22,509 nucleotides of DNA from Lysobacteraceae bacterium UBA6001. Lineage in GTDB: Bacteria > Pseudomonadota > Gammaproteobacteria > Xanthomonadales > Xanthomonadaceae. Position 1 is the first letter of the stretch, and each line of letters opens with the position of its first letter. Below are positions 7,936 through 15,321 of this stretch, in pieces. A program made the translations under genes and the position numbers. The notes below the pieces were generated by a model. The model was given only the letters and a program-made list of their open reading frames with translations. It ran no database searches and was not told the origin of the DNA. Location of the stretch: NCBI GenBank assembly GCA_002429615.1, contig DJAN01000074.1, positions 465 to 22,973 on the forward strand, written 5' to 3'.

Positions 7936-9255
7936 TCAGGGCGCGTCGCGCCGATCCTCGTTGAGCAGCGCGCCGGCGTACAGGCCGGCCAGCATCAGGG
8001 TCAGCCCACCCCAGAAGCTCGAATAGAACGCCAGGTGGGTGTTGAGCGGGAACACCGTGACCAGCAGGGCCACCATCGCCGGACGCGCCTGCTCGCGCGC
8101 CGCCGGGCTGGAGTAGCGCCACGCGCGCCAGGCCTGCGCCACGCCGGCCAGCCACAGGAACAGGCCCAGGAAGCCGGTCTCGGCGAGGATTTCCAGCACG
8201 ATCTGGTGGGCATGGAAGGCCGGGCCTTCACCCCACGCCGGCGCCTGCCCGGGCGTCGGGTCGCATTGCGGATAGGCCTCGCGGAAGCCGCGCGCACCGA
8301 CACCATTGAGCGGATGCTCGCGCACCATGCACAGCGCGGCCGACCAGATCTGCGCGCGCCCGGACAAGGCGGCATCCACGCCGCCGATGCCGCCACCGAT
8401 CAGCGTGGTCGTGCGCAGCACGCGCTCATGCACCTGCGGCGACACGTTGAACAGCACCACCACCCCGACCACCGCGGCGGCGGCCACGCCGAGCATGCCG
8501 CGCCAGCCGATCAGCCGCCCGCCGGAAAACAGCAGTACCAGCGCATAGGTGATCCACGCCGCGCGCGCGCCGGCCATCACCACCACCGCGCCACAGGCCA
8601 GCGCCACCAGCAGCCACGCCACGCGGCCGCGCGCGGCGGCGGCGAACAGCAGGAACGGCGACAGGCTGGCCAGGGTCTGGCCGAACTTGAGGTTGCACGG
8701 GCCGAGCAGGCCGCTCAGGCGGTCCACCGCGGCGATTTCCTGCGGCGTGCACAGGCCATGGCCGTTGATCGCCCATTTCAGCTGGTCCATCGACCAGAAC
8801 AGCGGACTGGTGCCCCAGAGCGCCTGCAGCAAGGCATCGACCGTCCATATGCCGCCGATGATCGCCAGCCCCGCGAAGGTGCGACGCCGCCGCACCGGAT
8901 CCGCTACCGCGATCGCGCACAGCCACATGAAAGGCAGGTAACGCAGATCGGTCAGCGACTTGCGCAGCGCCACCGGCACATCGATGGCGTCGAAGGCCGA
9001 CAGCAGTTCGGGCAGCCAGTAGGCGAAGAACAGCACGCTGGTCAGTGCCCAGGCCGCGCCGCTGAGCAGCTGCGTGCCGCCGCGGAAGCGCCGCCGCAGC
9101 AGGCGCCAGATCGCGAACACCGCGCCCAGCGACAGCACGGTCTCGGCCAGGCCCGGCGCCGGCCACAGCGCGACGAATACGATCACCCACACCGGCGCCC
9201 AGCGCCCGGCATGCGGCGGCAGCGGCGCGATGACGTCAGCGGGAGCGTTCGGCAT
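7936..9255 (-). CDS. O-antigen ligase/polymerase-family membrane protein (Wzy_C/WaaL-like)
   Basis: Polytopic inner-membrane protein of 439 residues with about ten to twelve predicted membrane segments. The long periplasmic loop before the last segments carries the family pattern: SGRAQIW, then HPLNGVGARGF, then HAHQIVLEILAETG. This family either ligates undecaprenyl-linked O-antigen to lipid A-core or polymerises glycans. The neighbours waaA, lpxL and a glycosyltransferase favour an LPS role, but the two activities cannot be told apart here. Its start overlaps the end of the glycosyltransferase gene by 20 bases, so the two are co-translated. It is the last gene of the minus-strand operon. 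Confidence 0.82.
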   Translation of the reverse strand: MPNAPADVIAPLPPHAGRWAPVWVIVFVALWPAPGLAETVLSLGAVFAIWRLLRRRFRGGTQLLSGAAWALTSVLFFAYWLPELLSAFDAIDVPVALRKSLTDLRYLPFMWLCAIAVADPVRRRRTFAGLAIIGGIWTVDALLQALWGTSPLFWSMDQLKWAINGHGLCTPQEIAAVDRLSGLLGPCNLKFGQTLASLSPFLLFAAAARGRVAWLLVALACGAVVVMAGARAAWITYALVLLFSGGRLIGWRGMLGVAAAAVVGVVVLFNVSPQVHERVLRTTTLIGGGIGGVDAALSGRAQIWSAALCMVREHPLNGVGARGFREAYPQCDPTPGQAPAWGEGPAFHAHQIVLEILAETGFLGLFLWLAGVAQAWRAWRYSSPAAREQARPAMVALLVTVFPLNTHLAFYSSFWGGLTLMLAGLYAGALLNEDRRDAP

Positions 9256-10348
9256 AGACCTTCAGGGTGCTGTCCTGCATCGCCTGCAGGGTATAGGGAA
9301 TCCGCGCCAACGGCGTCGGCGGCTGTTGCAGCAGCAGCGCAGCCTGGTGCGCCAGCGCGTCTTCATCGAACGGCGCCACCGCTCCCTGCGGCTGGAACTC
9401 GGCAAGCAGCTCGCCCACGCCGCCATGCGCCCAGCCCAGTACCGGACGACCCACCGACAGCGCCTCCAGCACGGTGCGGCCGAATGCCTCGGGCTTGCGC
9501 GACAACTGCAGCACCAGGTCGCTGGCCGCATAGGCCTCGGCGATGCGCGAGGTCGGTTCGGTGAAGGCCACCGCGTCGGCCACGCCCAGCCGCGCGGCCT
9601 CGCCTTCCAGTTCGCGCAGGTAATCCTCGCGACCCGGCTCGCGTGCCCCGGGCAGCCACAGCCGCGCGGCGATGCCCTCGGCGCGCAGCCGCGCCAGCAG
9701 GCGCAGGCCATCGGCATGGCCCTTCAGGCGCGTGCCACGCCCGGGCAGCAGCAGCAGCGGCCCTTCAGCATCCAGCGCCGGCGCCTGCGCCCGCGCCCAG
9801 GCGCGCGCTTTCGGGTCGGGCTGCAAACGGCGCGGGAATTGCGCCATGTCGATGCCACGCGGGATCGTGCGCAGCTTGTGCGGGTCGGTCGCGGGGTAAT
9901 GCCGCAGCACGTAGTCCTGCACGGTGCGCGATACGCAGATCACGCGCTCGCCATAGGTCATCACCGCGCTGTAGCGCCCGGGCGAATTGAGGCCATGCAC
10001 GGTGGTGATGAAGCGCGGCCGCAGGTCGGCCGACATGCCTCGCAGCGCATACCAGCCCAGCCAGGCCGGCAGGCGCGAGCGTGCGTGGACGATATCGGCC
10101 CCCAGCTCGGCGAACAGCCGGCGCAGCGCGGGCACATGGCGCAGGGTCAGCAGGGATTTGCGGCCGATATCGAGGGTGACATGCTCGGCGCCGCTGGCCA
10201 GCAGCGGCTCGACCAGCCGACCGCCGGCCGAGACCACGACCGCGCGGTGCCCGGCACGGACCAGTGCCTGGGCGATCTCCAGCGTGGAACGTTCGACGCC
10301 GCCGGAATGCAGGGCCGGCAGCAGCTGCACCACGGTCAGGCGGTGCAT
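9236..10348 (-). CDS. Family-4 glycosyltransferase, probably LPS core
   Basis: Cytoplasmic or membrane-associated retaining glycosyltransferase with the GT-B fold, 370 residues. The N-terminal domain begins with VVQLLPALHSGGVERST, whose Gly-Gly loop is typical of GT4 enzymes. The C-terminal domain has the donor-site basic residues in RGTRLKG (204-210) and the EX7E motif, Glu287 and Glu295, within KPEAFGRTVLEAL. The sugar and acceptor are not predictable, but the position between a zf-CHCC protein and an O-antigen ligase-like protein suggests lipopolysaccharide core or another surface glycan. It starts 10 bases after the zf-CHCC gene and overlaps the ligase start. Confidence 0.85.
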   Translation of the reverse strand: MHRLTVVQLLPALHSGGVERSTLEIAQALVRAGHRAVVVSAGGRLVEPLLASGAEHVTLDIGRKSLLTLRHVPALRRLFAELGADIVHARSRLPAWLGWYALRGMSADLRPRFITTVHGLNSPGRYSAVMTYGERVICVSRTVQDYVLRHYPATDPHKLRTIPRGIDMAQFPRRLQPDPKARAWARAQAPALDAEGPLLLLPGRGTRLKGHADGLRLLARLRAEGIAARLWLPGAREPGREDYLRELEGEAARLGVADAVAFTEPTSRIAEAYAASDLVLQLSRKPEAFGRTVLEALSVGRPVLGWAHGGVGELLAEFQPQGAVAPFDEDALAHQAALLLQQPPTPLARIPYTLQAMQDSTLKVYAERSR

Positions 10349-10358
10349 CGGAGCAGGT

Positions 10359-10556
10359 TCAGTCGACCAGGACGAAGGTCGCGCCGCAATAAGGGCACTG
10401 GGCCTGCTGGTTCGGCTCGTCCTCGATCGGCAGGTAGACGCGCGGATGCGAGTTCCACAGCGCCATCTCCGGCGTCGGGCAGCTCAGCGGCAGCTCGCTG
10501 CGGTGCACGTTGTAGCGCTTTTCGGCGTTGGCGGGCGCGGTGGCGGTATGGCTCAT
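10359..10556 (-). CDS. Small zf-CHCC zinc-finger protein
   Basis: A 65-residue protein with the zf-CHCC pattern also found in the NDUFS6 subunit of mitochondrial complex I: Cys26 (LSCP), His37 (NSHPRVYL), Cys54 and Cys57 (CPYCGATF). These four residues should bind one zinc ion. The bacterial proteins have no firmly known reaction. It leads a tight operon with the glycosyltransferase (10-base gap) and the ligase-like gene. A -10-like TAGAAT at 10598-10593 lies 36 bases upstream. Family assignment is firm, role unknown. Confidence 0.85.
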   Translation of the reverse strand: MSHTATAPANAEKRYNVHRSELPLSCPTPEMALWNSHPRVYLPIEDEPNQQAQCPYCGATFVLVD

Positions 10557-10592
10557 GGCGGGGGTCGCGGACAGAACGGAACGGATGCGCGG

Positions 10593-10598
10593 ATTCTA
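10593..10598 (-). promoter_or_regulatory. -10-like TAGAAT of the zf-CHCC/glycosyltransferase/ligase operon
   Basis: Read on minus, GGTAGAATCC gives a -10-like TAGAAT ending 36 bases before the zf-CHCC ATG. The same extended element precedes maeB. No clear -35 was seen. Confidence 0.4.
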
Positions 10599-10626
10599 CC
10601 AGCGGGCGGGGGCCGTGGCGTCGATC

Positions 10627-12723
10627 TCAGCCCGGCACCGCCCCGTCGGCCAGCGTGCCCGGCCGGATTTCCTCCACGATGCGCCCCCCGTCCATGACCA
10701 GGATGCGGTCCGCGCTGGCGATGGTTTCCGGCCGGTGGGCCACGATCAGCCGGGTCAGGCGCAACGCCCGCACCGCCTCGCTGACCTGGTGCTCCCGGGC
10801 CACGTCGAGATGGCTGGTCGCCTCGTCCAGCACCAGCACGCGCGGGCGCCGGTACAGGGCGCGGGCCAGGATCAGCCGCTGCTTCTGCCCACCGGACAAC
10901 ACGCTGCCCATGTCGCCGATCAGCCCGTGATAGCCCATCGGCATGTCGAGGATGTCCTCGTGCACCGCCGCCAGCCGCGCCGCCTCCTCGATCCGCGCCA
11001 TGTCGTGGGCCGGATCGAAGAAACTGATGTTGTCGGCGATGCTGCCGGCGAACAGCTGGTCATCCTGCATCACCACGCCGAACATCGTGCGTGCCTGCGC
11101 CGGCCCCAGCCGCCACAGGTCCTCGCCGCCCACGCGCAGGGTGCCGGCCTGGGGCCGCTGCAGGCCGAGCAGCAGCTTGAGCAGGGTGCTCTTGCCGCAG
11201 CCGGACGCGCCGACCAGCGCCACCGACTCGCCCTCCTCCACGCGCAGGCTGCAGTCCTCCAGCACCCACGGCTCGCCTTCGGCATAACGGAAGAACACGC
11301 CCTCGGCCTGCAACGAGGCCGCCGCCGGCAGCGGGACGGCGCTGCCATGCGCGGCATCGTCGGGCGTGGTCAGCACGACATCGGCGAGCCGCTCGCCGTG
11401 CAGCCGCAGCATGCGCAGCTCCATCCATTTGTCGATCAGCGCCGACGTGCGCCCGGCGAACTGGTCCTTGTAGGCGAGGTAGGCCACCAGCATGCCCACC
11501 GAGAACACGCCGCGCAGCGCCAGCACCGCGGCGATCCACACCACCGCCACCCGCTCCAGCCCGAACACCAGCTGGCTGGCGGTGCCGAAGCCCAGGCCCA
11601 GGCGCGCGAGCCGCACTTCGGCGTTCACGGTGTCCACCATCAGGTTCTCGTAGCCGGCGCGCCGGCGCGGCTCCTCGCCGGCGATCTTCAGGCTCTGCAT
11701 CCCGCGCAGCGATTCCAGCAGATGGCTTTCCTGGCGCGCGGCGGCGACCAGCTGGCGTTCGGTCCCATCGCGCAGCGGACGGAACGCCACCAGGCGGATG
11801 ACCAGGTAGGCCAGCACCGCGGCCAGCGTCACCAGCGCCAGCTTCCAGTTGTAGACCAGCATCAGCACCAGCGTCACCACCGCCATCAGGCCATCGATCA
11901 GCGCTTCGACGAAGTTGGTCGTCAGCGTCTTCTGGATGGCCTGCACCGCACCGAGGCGGGAAGTGATGTCGCCGAGATGGCGTTTGCCGAAATAGTCCAG
12001 CGGCAACCGCAGCAGGTGGGCGAACACATTGCCCATCCATTGCAGCCCGAGCGAGGCCGACAGCTGCACCACCGTCCAGCCACGCAGCAGGCCGATGGCG
12101 ACCTGCAGCAGCAGCGCCAGGCCGAAGCCCAGCCCCAGCACCGCGAGCAGGTCGCGGTCCGCCGAGACCAGCACCTGGTCGATCACCCACTGCGAATAGA
12201 ACGGTGCCAGCACCACGAAGACCTGCAGCGCCAACGACAGCGCCAGCACCTGTGCCAGCGACGACCACAAGCCGCGCACCGGGCCGGTCAGCTGCCGCAA
12301 CGATATCGACGGCGTATCGCGCCGGGCCTGGAACTGCGGACTCGGCGTCAACTCCAGCGCGATGCCGGTGAAGTGCGCCGACACCTCCGACAAGGGCACG
12401 TGACGCTCGCCCAGCGCCGGGTCGAGTATCGTCACCTTGCCGCGCCGTACTTTCGACAGCACCACGAAGTGGTTCAGGTCCCAATGCAGGATGCACGGCA
12501 GACGCAGCTGGTCCAGCTGCGCCATCTCCAGGCGCAACGGCCGCGCCGAAAAGCCCAGGTCCTGTGCGATGCCGATCAGCTGGGCCAGCGAGGCACCCTT
12601 GAGCGAGGTGGAATAGCGCTGCCGCAGCTCAGCCAGGGTGATGGCGTGCCCATGGGCGCACGCCACCATCGCCAGCGTGGCCAAGCCACACTCGGCAGCT
12701 TCGGATTGCAGGATGGTCTTCAC
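10627..12723 (-). CDS. Peptidase C39-containing ABC exporter (PCAT, CvaB-type)
   Basis: Bifunctional inner-membrane exporter that cuts double-glycine leaders and pumps out the mature peptide. It has 698 residues in the usual three-part order. The N-terminal C39 cysteine peptidase (1-130) has QSEAAECGLA with catalytic Cys12, His85 in NHFVVL and Asp101 in ILDPA. A six-helix membrane domain spans about 150-430. The ATPase has Walker A GASGCGKST (505-513), signature LSGGQ (609-613), Walker B VLVLDE (629-634) and switch His663. All catalytic residues are present, so it should be active. The start is GTG, matching the family's spacing to Cys12. It begins 24 bases after the HlyD-type gene, and both leader-peptide genes lie just upstream. 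Confidence 0.93.
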   Translation of the reverse strand: MKTILQSEAAECGLATLAMVACAHGHAITLAELRQRYSTSLKGASLAQLIGIAQDLGFSARPLRLEMAQLDQLRLPCILHWDLNHFVVLSKVRRGKVTILDPALGERHVPLSEVSAHFTGIALELTPSPQFQARRDTPSISLRQLTGPVRGLWSSLAQVLALSLALQVFVVLAPFYSQWVIDQVLVSADRDLLAVLGLGFGLALLLQVAIGLLRGWTVVQLSASLGLQWMGNVFAHLLRLPLDYFGKRHLGDITSRLGAVQAIQKTLTTNFVEALIDGLMAVVTLVLMLVYNWKLALVTLAAVLAYLVIRLVAFRPLRDGTERQLVAAARQESHLLESLRGMQSLKIAGEEPRRRAGYENLMVDTVNAEVRLARLGLGFGTASQLVFGLERVAVVWIAAVLALRGVFSVGMLVAYLAYKDQFAGRTSALIDKWMELRMLRLHGERLADVVLTTPDDAAHGSAVPLPAAASLQAEGVFFRYAEGEPWVLEDCSLRVEEGESVALVGASGCGKSTLLKLLLGLQRPQAGTLRVGGEDLWRLGPAQARTMFGVVMQDDQLFAGSIADNISFFDPAHDMARIEEAARLAAVHEDILDMPMGYHGLIGDMGSVLSGGQKQRLILARALYRRPRVLVLDEATSHLDVAREHQVSEAVRALRLTRLIVAHRPETIASADRILVMDGGRIVEEIRPGTLADGAVPG

Positions 12724-12747
12724 GTTGATTCGATCGCCAGCATGGGC

Positions 12748-14025
12748 TCACGGCGCGTCGGCTACGAGCTCGACACGGCCAGTCACGGTGTAAAGGGGTT
12801 CGAATATCCATTCGAACAGCCGCCGCTGTTCGCCGAGGATGTCCGCTTCCAGCAGCATCCCGGGATGCAGCGGCTCGTTCTTGCCATAGGCGGTGACACT
12901 CTGCCGGCCCAGCGCCACCACCACGCGGTAATAGGGCTCGCTGGCGTTCTCACCCAGCGCGCTGAGCTGCAACTCGCGCTGGCCGAGCGCGCTGCGCCCC
13001 ACCCGCCTGACCACGCCGCGCTGGTGGCCGAACTTCTGATACGGATACGCCTGATAGCGCAGCATCACACCGTTGCCCGGCGCGACGAAGCCGATCGCCC
13101 GGCTGGGCACCCACAGCTCGGCCTCCAGCGTGGCATCGGAAGGCACCAGCACCATCAGCGGCTGCCCGGCCTGTACCGCCTGCCCCACCTTGACCAGCTG
13201 CGTGGCGACCATGCCATCGATGGTGGCGGTGATCGCCTGCGCGCCGCGTGCATCGGTCTCCACCTGCTCCTGCGCCAGCTCGGCGAGCGCGCGGCGATGC
13301 TCCGCGCGCGCGGACTGCCGCTGTGCCGGCAACTCCGCCAGCGCCTGATCCAGCTGCGCGATCGCGCGCACGCCACTGGCCGCGGTACGGCGCATGGCCT
13401 GCAGCTGGGCGGCGTAATCGAGCACGGTGGCCTGCTGCTGTTCCACCTGCGAGGCGCTGACATAGCGATCCTGCTGCAACTGCTGCAGGCGCGCCAGCGA
13501 TTGCCGGGCCAGCGCCAGCGCATCCTCGCGCACCTGGATTTCCTCCACGACCTGCGCCTGCTCCTGCTGCATCGCCTCGCGTTGCGCGCGCAGGCCGCGC
13601 GACTGCGTATCCAGCACGTCCTCGCGTGCCACCTGGGCAGCGGCCAGTCCGTCGCGACGCTCGGTCAACCGGTTCGCAAGCGCCGCGATGGCATCGGTGC
13701 CACCGCCCGTCGCCAGCGGGGTTTCCAGGCGCAGCAGCGGCTGCGCGGCGCGTACCTGGCCGCCCTCGTCGGCGTGCAGCTGCGCGACCACGCCGGCCAC
13801 CGGCGCCACCACCGTCACCGCACCGCGCACCGGCACCAGCTGGCCGATCACGCTGGTACGCCGTGTGTAGGTCGCCAGCAGTACGAAGGACAACACCAGC
13901 GCCGCGGTGACCGCGGCGAGCAACGCCAGCACCTTCGACGACAACGGCTGCGCCAATGCGATGCCGCCCAGCCAGGTATCGCGCCGGGACGCCAGCACTT
14001 CTTCGCGGAAGAGGTCACCACTCAT
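12748..14025 (-). CDS. HlyD/CvaA-type membrane fusion protein of the peptide exporter
   Basis: Periplasmic adaptor for type I secretion that joins the PCAT to an outer-membrane channel. From the ATG at 14025 it has 425 residues; a GTG three codons upstream overlaps the AGGTG ribosome site and is disfavoured. A cytoplasmic tail (MSGDLFREEVL) precedes one membrane segment at about 29-52, then a lipoyl-like half, a long Ala/Gln/Glu-rich coiled-coil hairpin (about 110-250), the second lipoyl half (GMVATQLVKVGQAVQAGQPLMVL) and a beta-barrel end. This is the standard CvaA/HlyD order. It is the first gene of a two-gene export operon with the PCAT and lies just beyond the peptide terminator at 14050-14078. 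Confidence 0.9.
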   Translation of the reverse strand: MSGDLFREEVLASRRDTWLGGIALAQPLSSKVLALLAAVTAALVLSFVLLATYTRRTSVIGQLVPVRGAVTVVAPVAGVVAQLHADEGGQVRAAQPLLRLETPLATGGGTDAIAALANRLTERRDGLAAAQVAREDVLDTQSRGLRAQREAMQQEQAQVVEEIQVREDALALARQSLARLQQLQQDRYVSASQVEQQQATVLDYAAQLQAMRRTAASGVRAIAQLDQALAELPAQRQSARAEHRRALAELAQEQVETDARGAQAITATIDGMVATQLVKVGQAVQAGQPLMVLVPSDATLEAELWVPSRAIGFVAPGNGVMLRYQAYPYQKFGHQRGVVRRVGRSALGQRELQLSALGENASEPYYRVVVALGRQSVTAYGKNEPLHPGMLLEADILGEQRRLFEWIFEPLYTVTGRVELVADAP

Positions 14026-14049
14026 TGCGCGCACCTGCCAGGGGGCATG

Positions 14050-14078
14050 AAAAAGGCGCCGCCATGACGGCGGCGCCT
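14050..14078 (-). terminator. Terminator between the 62-aa peptide gene and the exporter genes
   Basis: Read on minus, a 10-base-pair stem AGGCGCCGCC/GGCGGCGCCT (14078-14069 with 14063-14054) with a five-base loop is followed by a run of T (14054-14050). It lies 17 bases after the peptide stop and 25 bases before the exporter start. It should stop most transcripts after the peptide and let a minority continue, so peptide mRNA would exceed exporter mRNA. Confidence 0.75.
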
Positions 14079-14095
14079 CCCTTCAGCTTTCGCTA

Positions 14096-14284
14096 TCAGC
14101 ACAGAGCCAGCGCGAGGAGCTTCAGCTTGACGACAGCCGCCACGCCCAGGGCAACGGCGCCACCGACGGCCAGCGCACCAACGAGGGCGAAGCCGCCCGC
14201 ATTCGGACGCGGCGGATAGCAATTGATCGGACGACGGCCCGCACCGTTGACGGCGGCGATTTCGGCGTTGGTCAGCTCACGCAT
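14096..14284 (-). CDS. Double-glycine-type leader peptide, bacteriocin/microcin-like (62 aa)
   Basis: Secreted peptide precursor of 62 residues. The leader MRELTNAEIAAVNGA lines up position for position with the colicin V leader (Leu4, Glu8, hydrophobic 9, Val12, Gly14, then Ala15 in place of Gly). The C39 peptidase should cut after Ala15. The predicted mature part has 47 residues: a polar, Pro-rich start with Cys22, then a Gly/Ala-rich hydrophobic helix with two AxxxG motifs (37-41, 43-47), and the end KLKLLALALC with a terminal Cys62. The two cysteines could form a disulfide. GAGGA lies 7 bases upstream of the ATG. Class and target are unknown; antibacterial activity is inferred from the exporter context. 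Confidence 0.85.
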   Translation of the reverse strand: MRELTNAEIAAVNGAGRRPINCYPPRPNAGGFALVGALAVGGAVALGVAAVVKLKLLALALC

Positions 14285-14302
14285 GAATATTCCTCATAGT
14301 TT

Positions 14303-14374
14303 TTGTTGTGTATGAAATGTGCCGCCGTTTGCACGACGGCGCGGCATAGTCGCCGCGCGCATGCCACACAACAA
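14303..14374 (-). promoter_or_regulatory. Structured leader upstream of the 62-aa peptide (three-stem fold)
   Basis: An outer 9-base-pair stem (TTGTTGTGT 14303-14311 with ACACAACAA 14366-14374) encloses two hairpins: 14321-14340 (GCCGCCGT/ACGACGGC, one mismatch, tetraloop) and 14339-14358 (GCGCGGC/GCCGCGC, 7 pairs). The inner stems share two bases. On minus the fold ends a few bases before the GAGGA ribosome site of the peptide gene. It could be a regulatory RNA leader or the transcript end of the preceding membrane-protein gene, but it lacks a T-run in the minus direction. Confidence 0.45.
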
Positions 14375-14401
14375 TCTCAAAACTGCATGAGTTTCATGGC
14401 T

Positions 14402-15187
14402 TCATCGTTGGATATCCTCTTCCATTGGAAATTCCTTACACGCTGTCGCGCAGGCGCGACACACCACTGCCCACTGCACCACAAACGCCATCAGCAGCAG
14501 CAGCAGCGCGGGCATCAGCACCCGCGAGTAGGGAACCCAGCCCATCCACTCCATCGCCAGATAGACACGACCGAAATAGACCCAGGGCAGGTAGAACCCC
14601 ACCGCAGACAGGCCCAGGTCCATATGGCGCCCCATGCCGAACAGACGTGCGATGCCGCCCGGCCGCATGCCCAGCATGGCGAGGGGAAGGGGAATGCGGC
14701 CGCGCATGCGCACCTCGCCGATGTACCACGACCACCGCGCCAGCAGGTTCCACCACAGGGAGATCGACAGCGAGACGAATGCCACCTGGACAATGCCGGC
14801 GCCCGCCAGGATCCAGGCCAGCGGCCAACGTGCCAGCAAAGGCCGTATCAGCAGGTTCGCCTCTTCATCCAGCGCGGGCGAATGCCACAGCGTGGCGGTG
14901 ATGTCGGCCGCGGCGGCCACGACAAAGAACACCGCGCCGTACCAGGCCAGCCGCCGCAAGCGACCCGCGGCGATGCGTCGTGGTAGTCGCCGCGCCACGA
15001 TGGCGCTCCCACATACGCATGCGGCCGCAAGCAGCACCCAGCTCGTCGGGACCTGTGCGCTGGGCAGGAACACCAGGCACGCCGCCACCAGTGCCGCCAC
15101 CAGCAGCAGACGCCCACACCACAGGTAGGCGGAGGCATCGGCGCAAAGCCGCCGCCCGGAGGCGGCGGCAGATTGCTCAGGCTTCAC
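14402..15187 (-). CDS. Multi-pass membrane protein coupled to the lipobox leader peptide
   Basis: Unrecognised inner-membrane protein of 261 residues with about six membrane segments (near 25-42, 48-65, 79-98, 123-147, 190-212, 223-244). A conserved-looking stretch is ADITATLWHSPALDEEANLL (93-112), in which Asp-x2-Thr and Glu-x-Asn recall small DUF5658-type membrane proteins; that link is tentative. The loop between segments 4 and 5 is basic. Translation starts at a GTG that overlaps the TGA of the upstream 45-aa peptide gene (GTGA), so the two are translationally coupled. Sitting in a peptide-export locus, it could be an immunity protein, an accessory to peptide maturation, or a sensor. No function is claimed. 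Confidence 0.75.
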   Translation of the reverse strand: MKPEQSAAASGRRLCADASAYLWCGRLLLVAALVAACLVFLPSAQVPTSWVLLAAACVCGSAIVARRLPRRIAAGRLRRLAWYGAVFFVVAAAADITATLWHSPALDEEANLLIRPLLARWPLAWILAGAGIVQVAFVSLSISLWWNLLARWSWYIGEVRMRGRIPLPLAMLGMRPGGIARLFGMGRHMDLGLSAVGFYLPWVYFGRVYLAMEWMGWVPYSRVLMPALLLLLMAFVVQWAVVCRACATACKEFPMEEDIQR

Positions 15188-15321
15188 TCGTCTGCCGGCT
15201 TGTCGCCGCGGCGCACTGGCTTGGTATGCGCACAGCCACTGAGCAGCAATGCAGCGACCACCACAAATGGCAACAGCCCGCCACCGACCTGCTCGACTTC
15301 TTCGTTCGTCAACTCACGCAT
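15184..15321 (-). CDS. Double-glycine leader peptide with embedded lipobox (45 aa)
   Basis: A 45-codon gene. The leader MRELTNEEVEQVGGG matches the colicin V-type pattern and shares its first six residues with the 62-aa peptide. After Gly14-Gly15 come a hydrophobic stretch (LLPFVVVAA) and the sequence LLLSGC, a standard lipobox with Cys30, then AHTKPVRRGDKPADE, a short charged tail. It can thus be read as a C39 substrate (30-residue product after Gly15) or as a tiny lipoprotein. Its N-terminus is acidic, unlike a Sec signal peptide. AGGAG lies 8 bases upstream of the ATG. Its stop overlaps the GTG of the membrane-protein gene. The ribosome site, shared leader and coupling make it a real gene; its role is unknown. 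Confidence 0.82.
   Translation of the reverse strand: MRELTNEEVEQVGGGLLPFVVVAALLLSGCAHTKPVRRGDKPADE

Noticed and set aside
10528..14067. Very long open frame on plus opposite the exporter genes (over 1,100 codons)
   Set aside because: It mirrors the ABC and HlyD genes, is composed mainly of His, Gln, Arg and Ala, and has no motif; a by-product of GC-rich codon use.
14022..14222. 66-codon minus-strand frame over the peptide terminator
   Set aside because: Arg-rich out-of-frame reading of the peptide gene and its hairpin.
15184..15321. Plain small lipoprotein as the only reading of the 45-aa peptide
   Set aside because: The N-terminus is acidic and matches the double-glycine leader of the neighbouring peptide, so the simple reading does not explain the sequence.
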